A stretch of DNA of 64,000 nucleotides from NCBI GenBank assembly GCA_041393395.1, contig JAWKKG010000003.1, positions 682,001-746,000 on the forward strand. The letters run 5' to 3'. The position numbers and the translations under genes were made by a program. The notes beneath the pieces were generated by a model, which did not search any database, was not told the DNA's origin, and was given only the letters and a program-made list of their open reading frames with translations. Every line of letters begins with the position of its first letter. The first letter of the stretch is position 1. Of the stretch, positions 57,576 through 64,000 are shown one piece after another. The DNA comes from JAGQIB01 sp041393395. GTDB taxonomy: Bacteria > ARS69.

Positions 57576-58448
57576 TCAGAAGTGCGCGGAGAACATCACC
57601 AGCGGGAACGCCAGGAAGTCGCCCGTGTCTTCCAGCGGGCGGAAGCCCGTCATCGTGAAGCTCGTGCTTTCCCAGAACGCGCGGAAGCCCACGTTGATCA
57701 GGCCCTTGAAGTCCGTCTCGTCGGTCAGCGCGCTCGCGCTGTTCCCGTACTCCGCGAGCAGCTTGAAGCCGCGCCCGACCTGAACGTCGCTGCCGAGGAA
57801 GAAGAAGAACTCCCCGCCGCCGTCCGCGAATCCATGGTTCAGCGCGCCGGTCAGGCTTCGCCGGTGATTCCCCAAGGTCACGATCGCGCCCAATGAACCG
57901 ACTTTCTCCCCGCCGGCGACCCACCCGGAGGCAGCCAGCGCCACGCCCACGCCGGTCTCCTCTCGCGAGACCAAGCGGAGCTTCGCCCCCAGGCTCGCGA
58001 TCTGGAGGTCGCTCGAAACCGGGAATACGAGCATCGCGCTCAGATCGAAGTCGTCGGTGATCGAGATTCCCACGTTGTTGAACAGCAGCAGGAAGTTCCG
58101 GTAGTACCCGTCACCTCGCGGGAGGGTCTCCGCGGTCGGGGTCAACAGCAGCGAGTTCGCATCCGGGTCCCGCCTCCACCCCGGAGGAGACGTCGGCCCG
58201 GGGACGTCCCGATTCACCGTCTGGATCTGGCTGCGGTCGATCACGAGGCGCCCCATCGAGTCGGACTCGACGACGACGAACTCCTCGGCCTCGGAGACGA
58301 TCCGACCGCGCACTCGGGTGCCGTCGACGAGCACCAGCTCGACGAGCTCCTCGCTCGTGGGCTCCGGGGATTCCTGCGCCGCCACGGCGCCGGCCGCGAC
58401 GAAGGCCAGAAGGAGCCCGGCCAGGATCGGCGAAAGAAGCCTCGACAT
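57576..58448 (-). CDS. Outer-membrane beta-barrel protein of unknown function
   Basis: A 290-residue exported protein (signal about 1-24, AVAAQ). Residues 35-75 form a small Sm/SH3-like domain (LVLVDGTRVRGRIVSEAEEFVVVESDSMGRLVIDRSQIQTV). The rest has alternating amphipathic strands (FDLSAMLVFPVSSDLQIASLGAKLRLVS, VGVALAASGWVAG, GEFFFFLGSDVQVGRGFKLLAEYG) and ends in Phe (FSAHF). It probably forms a 10-12-strand barrel. ATG 58448 is chosen because it leaves a complete signal. Convergent with the VOC gene, 13 bases apart. Confidence 0.75.
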   Translation of the reverse strand: MSRLLSPILAGLLLAFVAAGAVAAQESPEPTSEELVELVLVDGTRVRGRIVSEAEEFVVVESDSMGRLVIDRSQIQTVNRDVPGPTSPPGWRRDPDANSLLLTPTAETLPRGDGYYRNFLLLFNNVGISITDDFDLSAMLVFPVSSDLQIASLGAKLRLVSREETGVGVALAASGWVAGGEKVGSLGAIVTLGNHRRSLTGALNHGFADGGGEFFFFLGSDVQVGRGFKLLAEYGNSASALTDETDFKGLINVGFRAFWESTSFTMTGFRPLEDTGDFLAFPLVMFSAHF

Positions 58449-58655
58449 GAGTGCGGGCCCTTCGGCTCGGGAGTCGGTCATCTCGCCACGAATGTAAAGT
58501 CTGGCCTCCCGCGCGGCGCGACGGCAAGTCGAATCGGGCCCGGCAGGTCTCCCCGGGCGGGCAGGTGTATGATGGTTCGAGCCATGCTCGGCTTCGGCGG
58601 CCCGCCCCGAGGTCGATCATCGACTCGCTCGACAACCCGCTCCCCGAGGTACCGC

Positions 58656-61388
58656 ATGACGCACCGTGCCGCTCGCCGCCTGGGGCCGCTCGCCCTGGCC
58701 GCCCTCCCCGGTCTCCTCCTCCTGGCGACTTCGAACCTCGCCGTCGCCTCCGCCCCGACCGCCTCCGCCGTCATCGACGATTCGATCCCCGCCGACCGTT
58801 TCCCGCACCGCGCGGAGGAGGCCCGCTCCAAGGCGCGCTTCGCCGAGCGCGCGGCGCGTGAGGCGGATCAGGCGAGTGTGATGACGCCGAATCAGTACCA
58901 GTTCGACGTCACGCACTACGGTCTGGATCTCACGCTCAGTCCGAGCACGAGCACGCTCTCGGGCACGGTCACGACCACGGCCGAGGTCACGAACGGGCCC
59001 GTCGCCACGTTCGACTTCAATCTCAAGAACAACATGACGGTGTCCGCGGCGACGTCCGGCGGCGTGCCGACCACGTTCGCGCACGCGTCCAACATCGTCA
59101 CCGTGGACCTGGATCGGTCGTACGCCAACGGGGAGATCGTGACGCTCACGGTGACGTACTCGGGCAATCCGTCCGGGGACTCCTTCGGGTGGAGCAGCTT
59201 CGGCGGCTCGCCGATGATCTGGTCGCTCAGCGAGCCTTTCGGGGCCCGCGAGTGGTGGCCGTGCAAGGATCACAACGACGACAAGGCCGACTCGGTGGAC
59301 CTCACGATCACCCTGCCGGACAACCTCGTCGTGGCGTCGAACGGCACGCTCGTCTCCGACGTGGACAACGGCACGACGCGCACCACGCACTGGCACACGG
59401 ACTACGCGATCGCGCCGTATCTCGTGTCGATCGCGTGCCACCCGTACACGGTGTTCTCGCACTGGTACACGCCGCAGGCCGGCGGTTCGCCGATGGAAGT
59501 GAAGTACTTCGTCTATCCGAGCCACTTCAGCGCCGTGCAGGCGACGTATGCCCTCACGGTGCCCATGATCGACGCGTTCGCGCAGGGCTGGGGCGAGTAC
59601 CCGTTCGTGAACGAGAAGTACGGGCATGCCGAGTTCGTGTGGGGCGGCGGTATGGAACACCAGACGTGCACGAGTCTCGGCGGCTACGGCGAGGACCTGA
59701 TCTCGCACGAGCTCGCGCATCAGTGGTGGGGAGACAACGTGACCTGCGCGGACTTCCACCACATCTGGCTGAACGAGGGCTTCGCGACCTGGGGTGAGGC
59801 CTACTGGAAGGAGCAGTCCGCGGGGGTTGGCACGTACCGCGACTACATGGACGGCGCCGCGTACTTCGGTCCCGGCACGATCTACGCCGAGGACCTCACG
59901 GACTTTAACGCCATCTTCGACTCGAACCTGAGCTACAACAAGGCGTCGTGGGTGGTGCACATGCTCCGCGGCGTGCTCGGCGACACCGACTTCTTCGCGG
60001 GGCTCGCGCACTACCGCGCGCTGTACGGCGGTTCGGTGGCGACCACCGAGCAGTTCCGGGATGCGATGGAAGACATCTCGGGTCGCGATCTCGATGCCTT
60101 CTTCCAGCAGTGGATCTACGGGGAATACTTCCCCGTCTACGGTTCCAGCTGGGTCGCGACTCCCGGCGGCATCGACCTCACGATCGATCAGCTGCAGACG
60201 AATACGGGTCTCTTCACGATGCCGATCCAGGTTCGCGTGACGAGCGACGCGGGCACGTTCGACTACACGGTCGAGGACGAGCTCGCCTCGCAGACGTTCT
60301 CCATCTCGGTGCCCGGCACCGTGGAAGACGTCCAGATCGATCCGGACAAGTGGATCCTCCGTCAGGTGCAGTCCACCGTGACGAATCCCACGCTCGCGCA
60401 GGGCATCCTGCTCGTGAACGGCGTGGACTGGGCCACCTATGGCTCCGAGATCACGTCGGCCTACGCGGACAGCACGTTCTGGAACGACTTCCCGATCACG
60501 TTCTGGGACACGTTCTCGGAGCCTGCGGGCGGATATCCGCCGAACGTGCCGGAGCCGATCGGCCACGGAGCCGTTCCTGCCGGCACGATCGGGAAGTACT
60601 CCGCCGTGGTCTGGGTGGGGAACAACTACGCCGGCGATCTCGCCGACTGGATCGAGACGCCGATCGAGTCGTACCTGAACGCGGGCGGCAACGTGCTGCT
60701 CCTCGCTCGCATGGGAAGCGACTTCCTCGATCCGTCGCTGTCGGCGTACCTCGGAATCACCACGACCTCCATTCAGACCACGATCAGCTCCTGCAACGCG
60801 CAGGTCGCCGGCCTCACGAACATGAGCCTGATCGGGACTCAGAACCTCGTGGATCTCTTCTCGCCGACCGTCGGTTCGAACAGCACGCTGTTGTTCCGGG
60901 GCACGTCGACGCAGGGGATCGGCGTGGTCGTCGAGCCGCCCGCGGGTGGCACGGCGCGTCCGGACGGCGGCCGCATGGCGTACATCGCGGGACGGCCGTA
61001 TCGGTACAATCACTCGCAGTTGCGGGCGAACGTCGACTACATCCTCACGCACTGGTTCGGTGAGCCCTACGCCCCGACCACCCCGGTGGTGGAGCCCGGC
61101 CCGGCCGTCGCGCGCTTCTCGCTGGAGCCGGCGACACCGAATCCGTTCTCGCAGCGCACCGTCCTCGCGTTTGCCCTGCCGCGCGACGCTCGCACCGAGC
61201 TCTCCGTTTACGACGTTGCCGGACGGCTCGTTCGGACGCTTGTGGACGAAGTGCGGCCGGCCGGTTCGCAGGAAGTGATCTGGGACGGCCGGGATTCAAG
61301 TGGGTCGAGGGTCGCGCCGGGCGTGTACTACGTGAGGCTGAACGCGGATCAGAAGACGACGAGCCGGCGCGTCGTCCTGATGCACTAG
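58656..61388 (+). CDS. Secreted M1-family aminopeptidase with a FlgD/T9SS-type C-terminal domain
   Basis: A 910-residue exported peptidase. Signal peptide about 1-29 (LAVAS). The catalytic domain has the exopeptidase-type GGMEHQT segment (GAMEN variant), zinc ligands H351 and H355 in HELAHQWWGD, and E374 in NEGFATW. It removes N-terminal residues from peptides outside the cell. After a beta domain and a glutamine-amidotransferase-like stretch (VVWVGNNYAGDL...GGNVLLLARMG), the last about 85 residues form the Ig-like tail (ATPNPFSQRTVLAFALP ... VYDVAGRLVRTLVD ... GVYYVRL ... RVVLMH). Upstream 58449-58655 shows no clear promoter. Confidence 0.93.
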   Translation: MTHRAARRLGPLALAALPGLLLLATSNLAVASAPTASAVIDDSIPADRFPHRAEEARSKARFAERAAREADQASVMTPNQYQFDVTHYGLDLTLSPSTSTLSGTVTTTAEVTNGPVATFDFNLKNNMTVSAATSGGVPTTFAHASNIVTVDLDRSYANGEIVTLTVTYSGNPSGDSFGWSSFGGSPMIWSLSEPFGAREWWPCKDHNDDKADSVDLTITLPDNLVVASNGTLVSDVDNGTTRTTHWHTDYAIAPYLVSIACHPYTVFSHWYTPQAGGSPMEVKYFVYPSHFSAVQATYALTVPMIDAFAQGWGEYPFVNEKYGHAEFVWGGGMEHQTCTSLGGYGEDLISHELAHQWWGDNVTCADFHHIWLNEGFATWGEAYWKEQSAGVGTYRDYMDGAAYFGPGTIYAEDLTDFNAIFDSNLSYNKASWVVHMLRGVLGDTDFFAGLAHYRALYGGSVATTEQFRDAMEDISGRDLDAFFQQWIYGEYFPVYGSSWVATPGGIDLTIDQLQTNTGLFTMPIQVRVTSDAGTFDYTVEDELASQTFSISVPGTVEDVQIDPDKWILRQVQSTVTNPTLAQGILLVNGVDWATYGSEITSAYADSTFWNDFPITFWDTFSEPAGGYPPNVPEPIGHGAVPAGTIGKYSAVVWVGNNYAGDLADWIETPIESYLNAGGNVLLLARMGSDFLDPSLSAYLGITTTSIQTTISSCNAQVAGLTNMSLIGTQNLVDLFSPTVGSNSTLLFRGTSTQGIGVVVEPPAGGTARPDGGRMAYIAGRPYRYNHSQLRANVDYILTHWFGEPYAPTTPVVEPGPAVARFSLEPATPNPFSQRTVLAFALPRDARTELSVYDVAGRLVRTLVDEVRPAGSQEVIWDGRDSSGSRVAPGVYYVRLNADQKTTSRRVVLMH

Positions 61389-61475
61389 CGAACTCGAACG
61401 CTCGGGATCCTTCCGGTGGCCGCAGGCGTCCAACGCGCCTGCGGCCGCACCGTTTCCGGGGTCTATCTCCCGGCA

Positions 61476-61859
61476 CTAGGAAGCGGGAGTCGGTTCACCG
61501 CGGGATGGTCGCCGGACGAGGGCGCTCCCCAACAGGAACAGTGCACCCGGTACACAGAGCAGCCCCCACCACGTGTAGACCTGCGATCCGAAGGTCCGAC
61601 CCACCACGAGCAGGCTCGCGGCCATGCAGACGAGACTCGCTCCCCCGGCGAAGCGCGGCCACCTCCAGCCGAGCAGGTACGCGATCGAGAACCCCACCGG
61701 GAACAGCGCGAGGTAGATCCACTCGCGGAGGTCCGCGGGCCCGGTGCCGGATTCGCCGAACAGCATCATCGCGAGCGGCACCACCACCGCCGTCCCGGCC
61801 AGCCGTGCGATCCACAGCAGGACGCGGCCGGTGAGTCGGGTCGTCGTCTCGGCGGCCAT
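61476..61859 (-). CDS. Small membrane protein of unknown function
   Basis: A 127-residue protein with four hydrophobic segments (about 12-32, 46-63, 70-87, 95-114). Segments such as FGESGTGPADLREWIYLALFPVGFSIAYLLGWRWPRFAGG, with GW-x-WPRFAG, recall DUF7670-like small membrane proteins, but the family assignment is weak. ATG 61859 has a near-perfect AGGAGGAG site. It is divergent from the subtilase gene; the 61860-62101 gap contains small GC hairpins (for example GAGCCGG-TT-CCGGCTC near 61945) but no definite promoter. Confidence 0.75.
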   Translation of the reverse strand: MAAETTTRLTGRVLLWIARLAGTAVVVPLAMMLFGESGTGPADLREWIYLALFPVGFSIAYLLGWRWPRFAGGASLVCMAASLLVVGRTFGSQVYTWWGLLCVPGALFLLGSALVRRPSRGEPTPAS

Positions 61860-62101
61860 CGTCTCCTCCTTCCAGGTGCCGGTGGAATCGGGTACTCCCA
61901 TGATCCCCCAGTACGGGCACGGGAGCCGAAGGTTGCGGTTCGAGCCGGTTCCGGCTCTCGTGTCACGCGCCGACCGGGGACCGGCCCAAACAGTGCCCCC
62001 GGGGCGCTCGGGATGCTACGATCCGTCCGCATGCCGATGCGACATCCGCCGCCGCGCCGGGCGCGGCCACCCCGCTCCCGAGTTCCGGAGGTCGGAGAAT
62101 C

Positions 62102-63934
62102 ATGACCCCTCGCTTCCATCTTGCGCTCGTCCTCGCCGGCTTCGGCCTCGTCCTTGCCGCGCCCACCGCCCGGGCCGCGGCCCCCGGATTCCCGCACGAC
62201 GTTCCGGCGTTCGCGCTCGAGAAGATCCAGCCGGCGTTGCGGGAACAGCTCGTCGCCGACGCGACGTCCGCGTCGACTCTCGTCCCCGTGATCGTGATGC
62301 TGCCCGAGCAGGCGGACCTCGCGTCCCTCGATGCCCAGTTCTACGCGGCCGGCATCGGAAAAGCGGGGCGCGCTCCGATCGTGATGGAGGAGCTGCGGTC
62401 CGTGGCCGCACGGACCCAGGCCTCGGTGTCGGCCGCGCTCGACGTGTGGCGCGCGGAGGGCAAGGTGGACCGGGAGCGCATGTTCTGGATCGTGAACGGC
62501 TTCGCGCTCCGCGCGACTCCCGACGTGATCGTGGCGCTCGCGGAGCGTGACGACGTGGCCACCGTCTCCTTCGACGGTCCGCTCGAGCTCGAGGACTACG
62601 TCGACGAGGGACCGGCCACGCAGTCGCCCGGCGGCGCCGAGATCGGCCTCACAGCCGTCAACGCGCGTGCGCTCTGGGATCTCGGCTTCACGGGGCAGGG
62701 CGTGATCCTGTTGAACATCGATACGGGTGTGGACGCGACGCACGCCGCGCTGGCGCGCAGTTACTACGGCAACTCGCCCGGCCCGGGCGCGCTCGCGTCG
62801 TGGTTCGATCCCGTTGGCGAGGAGTGCTCGACCCCCTGCGACTACGGGGAGCACGGCACGCACACGATGGGCACGATGGTGGGCCTCGACCCGGCCACGG
62901 CCGACACGATCGGTGTGGCGTTCGGCGCGAAGTGGATCGCGGCGGCCACGATCGACATCAACGCCACCCCGCACACGAGCTACTCGGTCGCCGCGTTCGA
63001 GTGGGCGCTCGACCCCGGCGTCGGCAACCGCCCGCCGGCCGACGTGATCAGCTGCTCCTGGCGCGATCCCTGGCTCAGCTTCGCGGACGAGTGCGGGCCG
63101 AACGGCACGTACTGGGCGGCGATCGACGCGTTCGAGGCGGCCGGTGGCGCCGTCGTGTTCTCGGCCGGAAACAGCGGCCCGGGCACCGGCACGATCACCG
63201 CGCCGAAGAATCGCATCTCGAGCCCCGTGAATATCTGGGCGACCGGCAACGTCAACGCGAACCAGGCCGGCTATCCGATCAGCAGCTCCTCGAGCCGCGG
63301 TCCCTCGGATTGCGACGGCACGACGATCAAGCCGGAGGCGGTGGCCCCCGGCAGCAGCGTTCGCTCCTCCGTGCCCGGCGGCTACTCGTTCTTCTCCGGA
63401 ACGTCGATGGCCTCGCCGCACGTGGCCGGCGTCATCGCGTTGCTGATGGAAGCGTTCCCGTGGGCCACCGGCACGGAGATCAAGACCGCACTGCTCGCCA
63501 CCGCGACGGATCTCGGCGCCGCCGGAGAGGACAACGTCTACGGTCACGGCCTCATCAACGCGGGCGCCGCGTTCGAGTTCCTCGGCGGCGCGTCCGACAT
63601 CCGGGACGAGCTCGATAGCTCGCGTGGTCGCGGGGTCTCGCTCGCGCAGAACGCGCCGAACCCGTTCAATCCCTCGACGTCGATCCGCTACGATCTGCCG
63701 GCCCGCGCGAACGTGAACCTCCGCGTCTACAACGCGCACGGCCAGGTCGTCGCGACGGTCGTCGACGGAGTCGCGCAGGACGCCGGCTCGCACTCGGCGC
63801 ACTGGAACGGCCGGACCGCGAGCGGGACCGAGGCGGCGAGCGGGATGTACTTCTTCCGGCTCGAGGCGCGCCCGGACGGGGACGCGGCTGCCGCGCCGAC
63901 CGTACGAGTGCGTCAGGCGGTGCTGCTGCGATAA
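62102..63934 (+). CDS. Secreted subtilisin-family (S8) protease with FlgD/T9SS-type tail
   Basis: A 610-residue exported protease. Signal about 1-26 (ARAAA); inhibitor-like propeptide about 50-160 (VPVIVMLPEQADLASLD ... FWIVNGFALRATPDVIVALAERDDVATVSFD). The catalytic triad is complete: D207 (NIDTGVDATH), H251 (EHGTHTMG) and S435 (GTSMASPHVAG), with the oxyanion Asn in SAGNSGPG. The C-terminal about 85 residues form the Ig-like sorting tail (APNPFNPSTSIRYDLP ... VYNAHGQVVATVVDG ... SGMYFFRL). It should be active extracellularly or on the surface. Start ATG 62102. Confidence 0.94.
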   Translation: MTPRFHLALVLAGFGLVLAAPTARAAAPGFPHDVPAFALEKIQPALREQLVADATSASTLVPVIVMLPEQADLASLDAQFYAAGIGKAGRAPIVMEELRSVAARTQASVSAALDVWRAEGKVDRERMFWIVNGFALRATPDVIVALAERDDVATVSFDGPLELEDYVDEGPATQSPGGAEIGLTAVNARALWDLGFTGQGVILLNIDTGVDATHAALARSYYGNSPGPGALASWFDPVGEECSTPCDYGEHGTHTMGTMVGLDPATADTIGVAFGAKWIAAATIDINATPHTSYSVAAFEWALDPGVGNRPPADVISCSWRDPWLSFADECGPNGTYWAAIDAFEAAGGAVVFSAGNSGPGTGTITAPKNRISSPVNIWATGNVNANQAGYPISSSSSRGPSDCDGTTIKPEAVAPGSSVRSSVPGGYSFFSGTSMASPHVAGVIALLMEAFPWATGTEIKTALLATATDLGAAGEDNVYGHGLINAGAAFEFLGGASDIRDELDSSRGRGVSLAQNAPNPFNPSTSIRYDLPARANVNLRVYNAHGQVVATVVDGVAQDAGSHSAHWNGRTASGTEAASGMYFFRLEARPDGDAAAAPTVRVRQAVLLR

Positions 63935-63945
63935 AGGCACCGTCG

Positions 63946-64000
63946 ATGCGCGGAGAGCGTTCGCCCGTGAAGCTGGATCTCCACTACGTGGATCCGCGCC
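63946..64000 (+). CDS. Partial gene at the right edge
   Basis: The ATG at 63946 (AAGG 8 bases upstream) opens a frame reading MRGERSPVKLDLHYVDPR before the window ends; a GTG at 63967 is an alternative start. The V-K-L-D-L-H-Y-V-D-P-R beginning is compatible with a SAM-dependent methyltransferase, but 18 codons are too few to assign it. It starts 12 bases after the subtilase stop and could be in the same transcript. Confidence 0.4.
   Translation, partial: MRGERSPVKLDLHYVDPR

Noticed and set aside
61935..61960. tRNA-like GGTTCGAGCC in the region before the subtilase gene
   Set aside because: The flanking bases form only small local hairpins and no acceptor or anticodon stem; not a tRNA-Sec candidate.

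Overview
The window is GC-rich DNA (clearly above 60 percent by eye) from a Gram-negative bacterium that is probably uncultured. It carries lipoproteins, C-terminal-Phe outer-membrane barrels and an Omp85-like protein. Three secreted proteins end in the FlgD/T9SS-type Ig-like tail (NPF..., Y/FDVAGR, GVYYVR) that is common in the FCB superphylum and in candidate phyla such as Eisenbacteria. Together with two ECF sigma/Ser-Thr kinase pairs this suggests a Candidatus Eisenbacteria-like or other FCB-affiliated lineage; the placement is inference. Genes are dense, starts are often GTG or TTG, and stop/start overlaps (ATGA, GTGA, TTGA, CTGA) are frequent. There is no rRNA, recognisable tRNA, CRISPR array, prophage or transposase, and no gene-free stretch longer than about 270 bases.

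Layout. 1-4743 (minus): trpF-aroC, an M24 Xaa-Pro peptidase and a Yip1/peptidase-MA-like membrane protein. 4926-7684: an HD-GYP-type regulator and a receiver-STAS protein. 7707-11630 (minus): cysteine desulfurase, TlpA-like thioredoxin lipoprotein, HEAT-cyclophilin fusion. 11896-18288: a terpene-cyclase-repeat protein, a GT-C glycosyltransferase, a hybrid histidine kinase and two GT2 glycosyltransferases. 18557-19823: an ECF sigma factor, an RsrA-like zinc anti-sigma factor and thioredoxin, probably a thiol-redox regulon. 20067-28952: a catalytically dead M1-like protein, a thioredoxin/DsbD-like lipoprotein, a histidine kinase and a sigma-54 activator, then a near-consensus sigma-54 promoter that should drive three unknown secreted or outer-membrane proteins. 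29022-42641: an M48 protease, a sigma/kinase pair, a PDZ protein, crotonase, aminotransferase, an Omp85-like barrel with a LolA-like partner, a 5'-nucleotidase and a LOG-type phosphoribohydrolase. 42904-44911: an ECF sigma, anti-sigma and DUF4097-like operon. 45019-48285 (minus): a cyclophilin-FKBP fusion, selD and an unknown protein. 48524-64000: large secreted proteins and a second sigma/kinase pair.

The most important result is that the window contains two selenoprotein genes that ordinary ORF calling truncates or misses. A 77-residue SelW/Rdx-family protein (37491-37724) has an in-frame UGA at the U of its CxxU motif. SelD (46244-47290), which makes the selenium donor, has UGA at its own catalytic Cys position. 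Downstream of each UGA lies a perfect hairpin whose 5-nt apical loop begins GGUC, the key feature of the E. coli fdhF SECIS element. The organism therefore very probably makes selenocysteine, with SelA, SelB and tRNA-Sec encoded outside the window.

The second highlight is the 22229-28952 locus: redox lipoprotein, sensor kinase, NtrC-type activator, sigma-54 promoter with inverted repeats upstream, and an envelope operon that includes a fourfold helical repeat protein I could not assign to a family.
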